Shown: positions 35,387 through 49,691 of the stretch, one piece after another | Layout: each line of letters opens with the position of its first letter | How positions within the stretch are numbered: the first letter of the stretch is position 1 | Source: Paracamarosporium sp. OC-R06-R3 | Lineage: Eukaryota; Ascomycota; Dothideomycetes; Pleosporales; Didymosphaeriaceae | Assembly: GCA_019828545.1 (NCBI GenBank) | Contig: JACVRA010000436.1 | Span: 1-64,000, forward strand | Direction of reading: 5' to 3' | Length of the DNA: 64,000 nt | The notes under the pieces: generated by a model | Told to the model about the DNA's origin: nothing | What the model saw: only the letters and a program-made list of their open reading frames with translations | Databases searched by the model: none | Translations under genes and position numbers: made by a program

Positions 35387-36454
35387 ATGGATGTAGCGCT
35401 CGATTTTCTCGATCCTCTTGTCTTGGATAAAGCCTATGCATGGGCGTTACCTTCTTCCGACCTGGGCTCAAGCAACTCCTCATATTCCGATGTTTTGGCC
35501 GGCAACTCCGCGCCTACGTCGCAATGGCCACGCGACAACATCTATCGCCAGATCTCATCGATTCTCATCATCACTCAGCTCGGCGCGACTTCCCTCTACC
35601 TGATTTTCAGCGCTCTATCGTACTACTTTATATTTGATCGACGGCTCGAGTACCATCCTCGCTTCTTGAAAAATCAAGTCCGCCAAGAAATCAAATCATC
35701 GCTCTCCGCCGTGCCCTTTATCAACATTCTGACCCTGCCTATATTCCTGGCTGAGGTCCGTGGCAAAAGCTTGCTTTACTCTAACACAAGCGACTATGGC
35801 TGGTCCTGGTTGGTGATCTCGGCCATACTTTACATGGCGTTCAACGATTTTGCCATCTATTGGATTCATCGCCTGGAACATCACCCCAGCGTGTACAAAT
35901 ACATTCACAAGCCACATCACAAATGGATCGGTAAGATTTTCACATTATTTCCCACCCTTGCCTTGCCTTTTCGTACATACAGGTGGCAATACTGACGACA
36001 AAAGTTCCCACGCCATGGGCTGCGCTAGCTTTTCACCCGCTTGATGGTTTTGTGCAATCTTTGCCATACCAGTGAGTACGCCGTCATTCTTATTTTCAAA
36101 GCATCATTTCTAAAACCCAAAAGCATCTTTGTTTTCATCTGCCCAATGCAGAGATATCTGTACCTGGTCCTCTTTGTTGCTGTTCAGATTTGGACTATCT
36201 TCATTCACGACGGCGACATGATTTCGGGTCATTGGACAGAGAAGTTCATCAACAGTCCCGCACACCACACATTACACCACATGTACTTCACAGTCAACTA
36301 CGGACAGTACTTTACCTGGGCCGACACCTACTTTGGCTCGCACAGAGCGCCAGAGCCAGCGCTGGATCCTATCCACGATGCCCTCAAGGTGATGCGGGCG
36401 AAGGGACTTGTGGACGAGCAGGGCAACCCAATCAATCACACCAAAAGCGAGTAA
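35387..36454 (+). CDS. ERG3-like: C-5 sterol desaturase, ERG3 family (cluster copy)
   Basis: Exons 35387-35930, 36005-36071 and 36124-36454 give 313 residues in a closed frame. The histidine boxes that hold the di-iron centre are intact: HRLEHH and HKPHHKW in exon 1 and HHTLHHM in exon 3, with AFHPLDGFVQSLPYH between. Four hydrophobic segments are consistent with an ER membrane protein. ERG3 introduces the C5-C6 double bond of ergosterol precursors using oxygen and cytochrome b5. The length is slightly short for the family. Lying between two secondary-metabolite systems, it is more likely a dedicated copy (self-protection against a sterol-directed product, or a tailoring oxidase) than the sole housekeeping gene, but only the whole genome can show that. 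Confidence 0.88.
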
Positions 36455-37343
36455 TGTCTCAACTCCCCGGAGGAGCCGATGTGTTCGGAAGATTTCCCTG
36501 ATAAGATGAGACAAGACAGGCCATTGGTTACATTTGTACTAAAGGGCTTTTCATAGTCTCAATATCTCCGGACCAACAATTGGTCATGGATGAGTACTAA
36601 TTTTCTTGATACAACGTTACTTATAGAGCAATATTCGGTATTAATATAATCTGCACGAGACTTTCGCTCAAATGTCCCTAGTAATTTTGCTTTCTCTTCT
36701 GGTAGTGTGCATCGAGAATAGGATAATGTGTATGACGAGCTCAGATGACCGAGTCTTGAGTATGATTTGAATGTCAGCAGCTTGACCGATTGCCCGAGCA
36801 GGTGCGGATTCATTTCCACAGGACGAACGATCCTAGCGAGTTCAGGTCTTTGCGCAAGCTCAGGATTGGCCTAAACGTAAGATAGAGCTACGTAGCATAG
36901 GTCTTCATCATTCAAAGATTCACGAACCAACTGGCATTGTATCCTAGAGCCGATATCGGTGCTTGGCTGCCAAAGCAATATACGTACCTCGTGACAACAA
37001 TTCAGGGGATCCTAATGAAACTGAAAGAGTGCAGTGAGTATGTAAGACGCGATATCCTGCGCGCTTGTAAATTGTTTTATCACTCGATTTTAAAACTCCC
37101 ATATTATGAACACAAGAGGCTGCCACAGTCCAGGAAGGCTTAGCGCCGACCCAGATCAGGCATGATTAATAAGCCTCGCAGACTCACGTGATTCCTCATC
37201 ACATGGGCACCCTACCAACACCAAAGCCAAGAACGAATATTTTCATGGCATTTAAGAATTGTTTCAACTTTCCATCTACTGAAAAGAACATCTAATATCA
37301 GCATAGTAAAGCTTGAGTATAGTATATGACATAACATCCCCGA
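36455..37343. other. Intergenic between convergent genes, no gene seen
   Basis: 0.9 kb between the 3' ends of the desaturase and the PKS-NRPS. It contains a CACGTGA heptamer at 37195-37201. Open frames are short and unremarkable. Confidence 0.5.
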
Positions 37344-40300
37344 TCAACGTTTTGTAACCACCTGGTTTCCATGTTCATCCTGCATTGTTACGTCCTGCGC
37401 CGTAAAGAACCACTCAAATAGCCCAGCACGCTTTGCATCTCCAACCCAGAACAAGACAGATTTCGTGGGTAACTCCGCGACAGATCGATTTTCGTCATGC
37501 TGTAACAGCGCGTTGTAATGGGAAGCCAGACCTTTAATAGATATTCGCTCTGAGCCTGGGTAATCCATCACAGTCATTGCAGCTGTGTGCGGGCTATCTC
37601 GTGAAGTGACCGAACGTGCTATGGCGGCTGCGATATCTTGCAAGCGTGCAATGTCGATTGTGCCGCTCAAGTTGTTGAAGTCCGGTCGGTAGCCTAACCG
37701 CTTGGAGATCAAGACCATGTCATCCGCAACACCAACCTCATACTGCGTGTTGACTTCTCCTTCATTGCAGTGAGCTTGAGTTGGTCGGTGAGCTATGATG
37801 GGCACCGCAGCCTCGCGCGCGACGCGTTTGAGGTATCTTTCCGTAACCCATTTCGTAGAGATGTAGCCATCCTTGGAAGAGGGACGAGGCGATGGATCTT
37901 CATCGTCGTCTTCGTATGCTGCTACAGCACCTGAGCTTAGTATATGCAGGGCTGCGCCAGTACGGACGCTGACATGGGCCAGCGCCTTTGCAGCGTCAAC
38001 GTTGATGGGTCGAAGAGCATGGTATCCATCCCAGAAGTTCCGGTCTGCGGCGCAATGCAGGATGCAGTCTACCTCAGACAGAATGTGGTCCGGTGGTAAA
38101 GATGGTAGGTAAGCCTCTTCAATCTGAATCTTATCACTACTGAACGAGAAAAGGTTCTGTAGGTCGCGCTCTCCGACAATACGAACGAGACAGATGATCT
38201 TCTTGACCTGAGGGTCTGACACGAGCTGTTGAAGAATGTGTTGACCCAGAGATCCAGTACTTCCAGTAAGTGCAATCGCCAATCCGTTACCGACGTTTTG
38301 TCTCACCTTTGGTAACTTCGGTTCATTTCCAAACTGTACTTCGATCTCGGCGTCCCAGTCGACCTTATCCACGTGAGCATCTAGGAGTGATGCCATGGGG
38401 CCCAGCTCGGGTGAGCTTATCAGTAGACTCAGTCGTGGTGCGTCATTAAACTCCTTCCTGATTAGCGCTTGAAGTTTCACAAGCAGCAGCGAGTTGCCAC
38501 CAGAGAGGAAGAAATCCGTGTCCCGGTCAACCTCCCCTGCAAATCCCCATGGAGGGAGTAATGATTGCCATATACGGAGAAGACGTTGCTCGGTTTGAGT
38601 CAGATCGCCTAGCTGCGGAGCCGGCGAGGAGTCCAGATCTGAAAATGGTAGATCTTGCACCTTTTTGCGATCAGTCTTCCCCGTTGAACCAAGTGGCATG
38701 CTATCGACCGGAATGATTGTTGCCGGACACATATAGGAAGGCAATCGAAGACGCAACTTAGCCAAGAGGCCGTCGATGAGCTTGGCAGGCGTATGACCAG
38801 TGCCATGATGGGTGCTTTCGAAGAGGACATGGGCCACGATAAACTTCCCCCGCACATCATCTCCACGAAGTGTGACGATTGCGTTCCTTAGTGAACCAGC
38901 TGCTTCTTGCATCATGACACGTTCGATTTCTGTCAGCTCGATTCTGAAACCTCGCACTTTGACTTGAGTGTCGCCATCGATCCTGCCATAACATGTGATT
39001 TTGCCATGCTCGTCAAGTCGCCCTCGATCGCCCGTACGGTACAATCTGTTCCAACCGCTCTCATTAGTTGCGCTAAGTTCGTCTTTTAAGAACGCTCGCT
39101 GGGTCAGGTCTGGGCGATGAAGATAGGTGGTCCCTGCCACTCCCAAGCCGGCGAATACGATCTCGCCCACCACTCCGATGGGCTGAGGTTTCAGATCAGC
39201 GTCAATGATGTAGCATCCATAGTTGGGTAATGGACGGGCAGGTACCGGAACTTGGACTGCGGGATCGCGTATGTCTGCTTCACCTTCGACACCAGCAATC
39301 GTGGATTCAGTTGCACCATAAGTAGCGATTAAATGAAATCCAGGAATACTGTCAAAAAGACCTCGGAAGTCATCGAGAATTGAGGGTGGTGAAGGCTCAC
39401 CCCCACACCAGGCTGCCTTCCACGTCTTGCATTGCCGCAGCCTCTGGCCGGCGAAGCGGAACCACATATCGTATTCAGAAGGCGTAGCGTGAGTTAGGGT
39501 CACTCCGTGCTCGATCATCAAGTTTGTTATCCCCACCGGATCTCCGCGAGTTTCAGTAGGTACGATAATCAGGCTTCCACCTGAGCAGAGTGCCGCAAAG
39601 GTTTGAAATAAAGAAGCATCAAAACCCAGTGCAGACTGCTGTAGAACGACATTGGCCTTATTGGGGAAGTCCCACGTACGATGCAGTCCTTCCAAATAAG
39701 CTCGCACCCCTGAATGCGGAATCACGATACCCTTAGGCTCTCCTGTAGATCCGCTGGTAAACACGATGTATGCCGTAGAGTTTGGATCCGGAAGAGGCCT
39801 CGTCGGTCTTGCATAGGCAACTGCGGCTTGCAAGTCCCCTAACACACTGACGGTCGCAACTTTGCCGCTTGGGTCGATCTCTGCGACCGTTTTACTTGTT
39901 AGAAAGTCTGTCAGAATGACATCAGGCTGGGTTGCCTGGACAATTGACTGCAAGCGAGCGGTACCACTGATGAGATCTAGTGGCACGTAGATTGCTCCAA
40001 GCCGCCAGATAGCGAGAATGGAGCAGACAGCATCAATGGAAGGTTGCTGGAAAACGCCGACAACGGCTTGGTTGCTCCCAGGCTTTGGCAAGTGGCTTTC
40101 AAGTGACGCTGCGATTACCTCGATACGCTCGTTCATAGCTCGGTACGTGAACGTCTGTCCGTGAGCATCTTTAAGAGCGATGCTGTTCGCATTGCTGATG
40201 ATCATCTCGTCGACTTTACCAGCGATTGTCGGGGGCCATTCTAATGGCACTTTAGGACCTTCAAAAGGGTACAATTAGCTGCGCTTCACCTAGTAGGGGG

Positions 40301-43300
40301 TTATAATGTTAATTACCTCTCCCGACAGCCAGAGCGGTGTGGACATCTTGTGCGTTCCATTTTTCCATGCGGCTTGTGTTAAGATCAGAACCTATGTCTG
40401 CAACTTGCTTCAGAACGTTTGCGTAACTGCGGCCGAGTAACTCAGCCCCCTGCTTGGAATATAACGCTTGCTGTACGTGGACCGCGATTGTGGCACCTTC
40501 CGAACTATCCGTAATTTCAACAAGAACGTCATAGGCATGTCGAGCTGTGCGCCAAGTCTCCTCTTCAATCTTGCATTCGAGCCAAGTCTTCGCTGCATGC
40601 TCTTTGACTACAAGGCGATAGTCCATATAAATCTGGAATATGGGGCTCCAAGAGGCTGATCGAGGAATGCTGAGCTCATCCAGAAGCGCGTCAAACGGTA
40701 GAGCAGAGTGCTTGAGTGCGGCGTGAGCGCGGTCTCTAGTATCCTGCACTACCTGCGCGAATGTCTGATCTCTAGAGCGTTTAAAGTTGATGGGAAGAAG
40801 ATTCAGCAAGTTGCCAACGCTCTCCATGGATGATCTTTCCAGACGGTTAGCGTCCGAAAGTCCAATGACAATTTGATCGGTCGATTCTTCGTCGAGTAAG
40901 CGGAATACTAAAGTTTGAAGGGCTGCTAGATATGCGTGAAAGTTGGTCGCTCGCTGCTGGCGGGCTACTTCCTTGAGCTTTGCTGTCGTAGAAGCATCTA
41001 GATGGACCTTTGCGACATGCGTCGCATACTCAGATTGTGGAGATCGATGTGATGTCGTTGCGAAAGGAAACAACTCAATAGGCTTGGTGAAGTCGATGTC
41101 TGAAAGAGATTTCCGATAATAATCCAACGCAGGACGCAGCTTGCCGCTCTTCAGGGCACGACGTTGTTGAGCACCCTGAGCATATATCTGGGACTCGTCC
41201 GCTAGTGGTGGCAGATGCTGGCCTATCGTCGAGTAGGCTTTGTGTATGTCCAGCATGAGCACACTGAAGCTGAAGGCATCCATGGAGATGTGATGAGTAC
41301 CGACGATCCAGAAATGCTCAGTCGGCGACAATGTAAGAAGTTGCATACGGAGTGGTACCCAGTCGTCAAAATTCCACTTGTAGTTCTGCATATCTTCAAA
41401 TGCCTGATGAGCCTGTGCACTACATTGGATAGTGGACAGCTCGACTTGAAGCAAAGGCTTGGACAGAATTCCCTGCATTGGCGTCTTATCTGTGTCCTTT
41501 GACCAGAAATAACGAGTGCGGAGCGATTCGTGTCTCTGAGCAGCACTCTCAACTGCTCGAGCTAATTCATTCACTCGGATTCGTCCTTGAAGCTTGGCAA
41601 AGTACGTGATGTTGAAAGTTGTAGGGTCTTGAACATACTGGCCAAGGAACCAGAATCGCTTCTGACCCAGAGTCATTGGCTCACTTCGCTCCGAGCACGA
41701 ATTGATAATGGTCATTCGACGAGATTCTCTTTCGTCTTCCTTCAGCTGACGCTCAAGTTTTGCATCTACAAGCTCCATGGAAGACACAAGAGGCGTTTCC
41801 GGGGCTGTGTTCAATGAGGGTGAGCTCGTAGATCTTCTATCAGATGACCCCGTATTCTCCCACTCTGAAGTTGAGGAATTTACTCGATGAATGTCAACAG
41901 TTTCTTGCAAATCTGCGACTGGTTGAGAATTGATAGTGCTTGGCTCTTTTCCGTCTCCAGTTTTGGTGGGATCAAGGTTTAGTGACAGTTTAGTTACGGA
42001 CTCAGCCACCAAATCAGCGACCGTCTCGCCCGGTCCGAGTATCTTGAGCACTGGTATATCAACGTCCAACTCCTTGATAAACCAAGCTCGAATGTCGACC
42101 GCCATGATGGAATCAGCTCCAAGCTGCACCAACGACGTCTGTGGGTCGATCACTTCAGTCTTCGGCATCATCAAGATTGATCTCAGTCGAACCAAAAAAG
42201 CGTTCTGCACGACGTCCAAAGCTTCTGTTTGTGATTTGACGGACGCAAGACGAGCCCGAGCGCTGGCCCCATTACCCTTTACATCGCCTTGACCTCCATA
42301 ATTATGGTCACCGTCTTGTAGGTGCATGTGCTGGAAGTGTACATTGGCTGTAAGATTTTTGTGTGCCTCGCGGAACGGCTGGATACCGCTCACGACCTGC
42401 GAGCTTCCTTGATGACCAGGCCGTCCGGCCAGGATTGCCTCTGCAAAAAGTATATGAACATCTTGCTCAGAAAGGTTGCGATAACCGCGTCGAGAGAAAT
42501 AATCTCTGCTAAGGCTTGTGTCCTTCATGATATATCCTACACCCTGAACCGCTCCAATCGCAATGTCAGAACCGGCTACGCCACGGATATCTCTTCTCTG
42601 CTTGGCAAGGGCGGACATGAAAGCATTCGCCGTAACGTACGTTGATTGGCCGCTCGTACCAACTACAGTGGCCACCGAGGTGAAGAAAACGAAGAAGTCT
42701 AACGGCGTCAAGTAAAAGAGTTCATCCAGATATATACTTCCCTCAACTTTTGGAAGCATGGCGCGCTCGACCGAGTCGTATTGAACTTCTTCGAACAGGT
42801 TATCCTCGAGAACCATTGCTCCATTGGCTACACCGATGATCGGTGGCATATCTGCCTGAAGCTTGTTGTGACATTCGCGCAAAGACTTGCGATTGCTAAT
42901 GTCCACACTCACAATTCGAATGTTAGCTCCAAAGGTTTCGAGCGAATCAAAGCTTCTTGGATGGACCCTGGGGCTTCGGCTGCTCAGAACAACGTGTCGT
43001 GCACCGTGGTGAACCATCCAATGGCAGATAGAAATTCCCATATCACCTGTCATTCCGAGCAACCAGTAAGTTCCGTCATCGCGGAAGATAACCCCAGCAT
43101 CGATGGGCTGCACCCTTGCTGTGACAGATGACAGATCTTTCCAGTCCACAATGGTCAATTCTGTACCAACTTGCTTGAGGGTCCCCACGTCTGGTAACGA
43201 AACAGTGGGAAGGCAATCTTGAGCTGATATACGAGGGGCTAGACGTGTCGCCGTTCGGCATGCTACTTCAAAAATTTGCTGGACAGTTCCATCATCCGTC

Positions 43301-46300
43301 AATCGTGAGGTGTCGGTGTGAGTTCGAATAAGGTCCGACGCGGTATAAGTCACGGTTCGTGGAGGAAGAGACTCTCGTAGCAAATCACCCAGGCCACTGT
43401 CGACCGTAGACATGTCTAGGAAAACTGCCGAGTCACGTGGCAAGAGGCTTTCGACTATGCGACGTGGAAGACTCTCATGCAAATACATCTCGGGAGCATC
43501 CCAACTAGCTTTCGCTGGCGGTTTTCTACTCGTAGTGAATGTGACCTGGATCCCACGGTCTGCCGCGTCCTTGCTGATTGATTTACGAAGCATCTCGCTT
43601 GCATTATGGACGAGGATGGTACCTTCTTCAGTGGCGTTACTGAAGAGAATGCTTTGTGTGACCATGCGACGCGCTATTGTGCTTATGATCTTGCTGTCTG
43701 GCGCAGTTGACACGACCTTAACCCACGATGTAGGTATATCCATGGTCGAGGTCACTCTTTCGTTTGTCAGCACAATGACGTGCTCACCTGTTCGAACATT
43801 CCTCGCTGCGCACAGATTGAAAAATCCTTCCGAGACTTTGATAGCTTGCAGTAGCGAATACTGAATCTTGACAGGCATCATCGGACCAGCAGCTAGGACA
43901 AGAGGCTTCAATGGCGACACAATCTGGATGTCAAATGTGTTCTCGTCTGTATTGGCTGTCAATTCGACAGTAGTTTCGTCAAGCTTGACATCGTGCCGCA
44001 CCAACCGCCGTGAGGTGTTGTATCTTTGGTTGGCAGAAGAATTGGGATACAAGCGAGGAATCCAAGTCTGGTCTTCCATAATATGCAATTCTGGCTCAAA
44101 GGTCCAAAGAACATCCTCGTGGCCTTCTGTCTTCAGCTGTGCTGTAATTTCGAGTTGTAGAAGGACTTCCATGGTAGATTTGGCCGATGGCATGACGTCA
44201 AAATCGACAAGTTGCAGATTCAAATGAGGATATTCATGACGTATAGAGCGGCATAGTCCTAGCATCATTGCAGAGTGGGGTTTTTCTGCTCTTGCACCTT
44301 GTGTCACCCATAACACATTGCGTCCCTTTCGCCACAGAACTCTCAACGCGTCAAATTTGGAGGCATTGCGATGTTTGAGGAAATCATCATCGAGTTCTGT
44401 GAGACAAAGAACAGTGGATCCTTGGGCCAATCCAAGCGTATTGATTTCCTCAAGAGATGTCCGGTGGATAACACTGGAGAAACGGGTACCAGCAAGTTCT
44501 GTCACTTCGTTTACGAGTTCCGAAACCGCGGGCTTGACTCCACCTACGATAACAAGAGCTTGTGACGACAGAGCCAGGTAAGCAGCGAGAGGGCTCCGCA
44601 GACTATTCACAATAGGGTCAACAGCCTGGAAAACAAGGACAGTGAACGCCTGCAAAGGACCTGATATTGGAGCATGCGTCTCCACCCCGCTAAAACCGTG
44701 TCTTCGAGTCAAAGTAGTCCACTGGTCGATAGTCAGGGCTGGACCATCGCGCCGCCAGCTCTCTACTTCCGCACCCGCCCACCAGCCTGGGAGTGTACCA
44801 AAGACAGTATGAATAGCGAGAGAGTAATTGGTGATTGTCTCCAGCGCGACAAGGTAGCCGCCAGGGCGTAGCAAGCGGCGGACGTTGGCCATTGTATTGT
44901 CCATATGGGCTGTAGCATGCAGCACGTTGGACGCAACGACAACATCGTACGTGTTTTCCTCGAAGCCCTGTTCGGCCGGCGTTCTGTCCACGTCGTACGT
45001 GGCGAAGTTCATGCGATTGAGATAAGCTTGGAATCGATCTTGGACACGATTAAAGAATCCCGCAGAAATGTCAGTATATGTATATGCTGAGAACGCATCT
45101 CCTAATGCCGGAAGAATACAACTCGTGGCCCCTCCTGTTCCGGCTCCAACCTCGAATATACGTAGGCCAGCATGACGATGAGCGATTTGAGCGACTATAC
45201 GGCCTATCAATGTGTTGTTGTATGTAAGCGCTACAGCCTGTTCGTAAAATCGATCCAACAGATTGTCTGCGAGGAAGTATTGCAGAGTGCTGCTTGACTG
45301 GCGCACACAGCTTACGACATTCTCACCAGCAGCCTCCAGCAATTCGAAGTCGACATCCCCTGGATACTGGGCTATCAGTGACTGAATGTAAGGGCGAGAG
45401 TCCTTGAATGCTTCTGGTGGTACATTGGATAACAAGCCCTTGCGCACGTCGGACACTATTCGCTCGGCATATCCTAAGAAATGTTTGTAGTGTGGCAAAG
45501 CATTATCCTTCTCTGCCGGTGTCAATGTTTCGTGCATTTCGCGGATATAGAAGTAGCCCACTCGCTCCAAAGCCTGTAATTTCTGGAGTCGCTCTGGGTT
45601 GTAGAAATTTTCGCCCGCCACAACCGCGGCTACGTCAGGAGAGGCAAGTCGGTAGTCAAAGCCCGTGAACAAGGTGGCATCGTCTGCTGCGGAGCTCTGG
45701 GCAAATGGTCTGACTTCGACACACTCAATTTGGACGAACGGATCGTCGAATCTGTCGCCCGCGAATACGTCGATATCTGCAACGAGAGGAGCCGAAGGTG
45801 ACTCCATAGCAACACTTTGGTACTCAAATTTCTTCTGCCTTCCACCAGCGCCTCGAGTTGTGAAGTATGGGTTTATTACGATGGAGCGAATAGCAACTGG
45901 GACGTGTATACTCCACATGCGATTATCGTGAGGATAGGAATGCGCAGCAAAACACGTTTGCAGTGCGCAGTCTAGCCATCCTGGATGGATGAGAAGTCGA
46001 TCCTCCCAGTCCTCGCCCGCAATATCTTCAATACTACCGGTGGCATACCCACTCCTGCGTTTGATACTCGTGACACCAGTAAATGGAGCACTGTAATTGT
46101 AGCCTAGTTGAGTAAAATGGTCATAAAATTGCGACGTCTCAACGTCGTGAAGATTGACGTCTTCCGCACGGATGGCCGGTAAAGTGTCTGAGCGGGACTC
46201 ATAGAAGGTAGCAGAGACTCGGGCACTGAAGTTTCGTACAAGAGGTGCTGTGCTACTATGCGGTAATCCGGAGTAGCAGGCCAAGCTACCCTGAAACTCT

Positions 46301-49300
46301 TCATCGGTCAGATTATCGATCGTGACCACTACCCTAGTCTCCATCTTGCTTCGGTCATCTTCGAACGCGAGAGCGCGACCAATAACAACATCTCGCAGGC
46401 CAAGAAGGCCGAGATGGCGATTGGGGCCAGCAATGGCTACGATTGCCTCTGACGCCATGGCCACGTAGCCCATTGCTGGGAATACAGTCTGACCCTGTAA
46501 TGCATGTCCTTGTAACCAATTGTTCTCACTCAAAGAGAGGACATTGCGCCATGAAACTTGGTCGGTTGTCTCAGACTCGACAAGTCTGCGTCCAAGCAAA
46601 GGGTTTGGGGCCTCAAGAGGAACGAGGTGCCCACCGGAATATCGAGTAAGCGCACCGTATAAGCGGGTATGGTCGAAGGGATAAGCGGGGAGGTCGGATA
46701 ATGGCAATGGTGGAGCCGAGGAACCAGACATAACACTCTCCAGACGGTCAAATGTTACTGATTTCGGCCCTAGGTGTGTCCAAACGAAGCCCAGGCCTTT
46801 GTTGAGTTCGGCTACATCATCCTTGAAGCGCCCCAGCAAACCAGTGTATGGAGGGTCTTGGCCAGTCTTCAACTTAATGCTATCGAGGCACGGAGATTTG
46901 AGTGCTGGATGTGGCCCAAGCTCCATTACAAGGTCAAAGGGCCCATTATTCTCAGCAGCTGTGGTGACAGCTGGAGCAAAATGCACAGGGTTTGTCATAT
47001 TGTCGACCCAGTACTTCGGACCTAGGTCCTCGAGAAGGGACGCAGTCATAGATTGCCCGGGGAGCACGCTTGAGAGCCAAGCAACACCATTCCCAGGTCG
47101 GATTCGAATATTGCATCTTGTCAATGCATCGCGGTACTGTTCCGCACAGGCAAGCATGTGGCAGGAATGATAAGCTGTATCAACCTGGAGTTTGCGCGCA
47201 AACTTTCCTTCATCTTGCATAACGGGGAATGCTTCGTCGATAACGTCTTCATCGCCAGAAAGCGTGACGCTAGTAGGAGAGTTTTGAGCGGCCACCTGTA
47301 TGCGGCCTTCAAATTCTTCCAAAGAGCAAAAGTCAACGGCATCTTCATACGTCGTCCCAACAGCCATCATAGCACCTTTGGCTCCCGAGGGAGATCGGGC
47401 GTGCTTCGCATATAATCCGCGGTAATATGCAATGCGTAGGGCATCCCCACTGCTGAGAAACCCTGCCGCATATGCTGCACCGATCTCTCCTGAAGAGTGA
47501 CCCACCACCGCACGAAACGGAATACCAGCTGCTTTGGCCAGGTCGAACAGAACTATCTGAACAGCTGTACAGAGAGGCTGAGCGATAGCCGCTTCTGAGA
47601 GCCTCGAGCGGTCCTTCGGTGCTGTGAGTTGCTCTCCTAAGGTCCAATCCGGTCGATCCGTTAGCGGAAGGGAAGATAATGCCGAATCTAGTTCGACTAA
47701 GCGAGCGACCACGAAAGGCGACTTTTGGATCAGTGCGGCACCCATTTGCGGCCATTGCGCGCCTTGACCCGTGAAGACTCCCAGAATGCTTGGCATGGTA
47801 ATCTCTGGATAGCGCGTGTCCAACCCGTCACTCTCTCCATCATTGAGCAGTTCCTCGATGCTAGCCACCACATCCTCGACCCTCTCGCATGTAAGTGTTT
47901 TCCGATATGCGAGTGTCGACCGGCGGGCATGCAGGGTGTGAGCCAGATCTCGAATATCAATATTTTCTTGGTCCACAAGGTAAGATTGGACATCTAGCAT
48001 TGACTGGCGCAGAGCAGATGTCGAAGTTGCGGAAAAGGTGATGGGACTAAACACGGCCTGCGTGGTAGATATAGGATTCACATTCTCGAGTGAAGGGTAA
48101 TATTCGATAATGGCATGGGCATTGGTGCCACCAAAGCCTTTACATCGTGGTCAGCAATGGCCAGTGATGACTCTATGTGAAGGCATGAAATGGTTCGGCC
48201 ATGGCACGTACCGAAGCTATTAATGCTTGCACGCCGGGGCTGTCCCGATGCAGTCTTTGGCCATGGGATAGCCTGTGTTGGTACGCGGAGATGCGTACAG
48301 AATGGTGCAACGGAAGGGCTCAATGTATTGTAGTGTAGGTTCGGCGGAATGAAATTGTGCTTCATGGCTAACGCAGTACTAACAAGACTAGCAAGTCCAG
48401 CTGTACCTTCAGTATGCCTATAATGAAGGGTTTCGTATTAGCTACGAGTAAGTGACCGGATATCGCATAACTCACCCAATCACGGTTTTGATTGATCCCA
48501 CATATAGGGGAGCATGGGTGGCACGTTCATCTTGGAAGAAGGCGCGCGAGATGGCTTCAGCTTCTTGAGGATCACCAGCTGGTGTTCCGGTTCCGTGCGC
48601 ATGGAAAAACTGCGGGCGGTCCTTGATATCATTGATGTCCATGCCAGCGCGAGCGTATGTGTCGGCAATCAACTGTGTCTGGGCGAGGTTGCTAGGCACT
48701 GTAATGCCGCTGGTTCGTCCGTCTTGATTGATGCCCGTAGCACGAACGACGCAGTCAATATTGTCCCCATCTCTTATGGCAGCGCTCAGTGGTTTCATGA
48801 TGACTGCAGCAACACCTTCACCACGGGCGTAGCCATCTGCCGCAGCATCCCACATTTTGCTCGTACCCGTCGGCGACAGCATGCGTAGATTACTCTCGGC
48901 AATCCACATTCCTGTTTGTCTGTTACCATCGGGCGCCTTGGATTCGGGAACGTGGAGGAGTCTGAGCCCAGCTTACCAGGAGAAAGGATGAGGTTTGTTC
49001 CCGCCACTACCGCCATTGGGCTTTCGCCGCTCCGCAGCGCCGCCATGGCTTGATGTACAGCAACCAGAGACGAAGAACAGGCTGTATCTATGGTCATGCT
49101 CGGTCCATGCCAGTCAAAGAAGTAAGAGACACGGTTCGATAATATGGCGCGACTAGTCCCGGTTGCTTGGTAGGTTGGAATCAAATCCCAATCACGTCCT
49201 GTGATCTGAGCCCAATCATCGCACATCAAGCCAACATAAACAGCAGTGTTTGTGCCTTTCATGTCTTCGACTCTCTGGCCCGCATTGCATCTGCAGCAAC

Positions 49301-49691
49301 CATTAGATTTGATTTATTACACGTCGGGTTGTATACAAGTAGGGGAGTCGTACAGGGATTCGTAGACGACTTCCATCAATAACCGCTGTTGAGGGTCAAT
49401 GGCGTCAGCCTCCGAGGCCTGGATGTTGAAGAAAGGAGCATCGAAATGATTGACGTCATCATCGAGGAAGTATGCCTTATTGGCATTGGTCGTTCCATGG
49501 TGAGATGAGTCCGAGTGGAAGAAACTCGCTGTATCAAATCGGGTTGCTGGAACAGATCTGGAGAGATCGTGCGGCGACTGTATCAAGTCCTTGAGCTTCG
49601 ATGGAGTATTAGCGCCTCCAGGGAAACGACATGCGACTCCAATGATCGCAATGGGTTCTTCTTGTTGCTCTGCTCTGCTGGCACTAGGCAT
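37344..49691 (-). CDS. PKS-NRPS hybrid synthetase (KS-AT-DH-cMT-KR-ACP-C-A-T-R)
   Basis: Six exons (49691-49354, 49290-48977, 48911-48476, 48417-48212, 48137-40317, 40258-37344; introns 58-74 bp) encode 4,009 residues. [55 protein letters not shown]. c[20 protein letters not shown] and the STYVTANAF Tyr. [11 protein letters not shown]. There is no integral ER; the trans-ER gene lies downstream of its promoter. [31 protein letters not shown]. The C-terminal NAD(P)-binding reductase has TGSTGSLGQ and an intact Ser/Tyr/Lys set (HILSSG, GYISTK). An intact set favours reductive release to an aldehyde over Dieckmann cyclisation to a tetramic acid, as in cytochalasan and myceliothermophin systems. 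The amino acid is not assigned. Confidence 0.95.

Noticed and set aside
40259..40316. Separate NRPS-like (A-T-R) gene downstream of a PKS
   Set aside because: A 58-bp GT-AG intron fuses both frames exactly; the open frame at the start of the second part begins with TTG, not ATG, so this is one PKS-NRPS.
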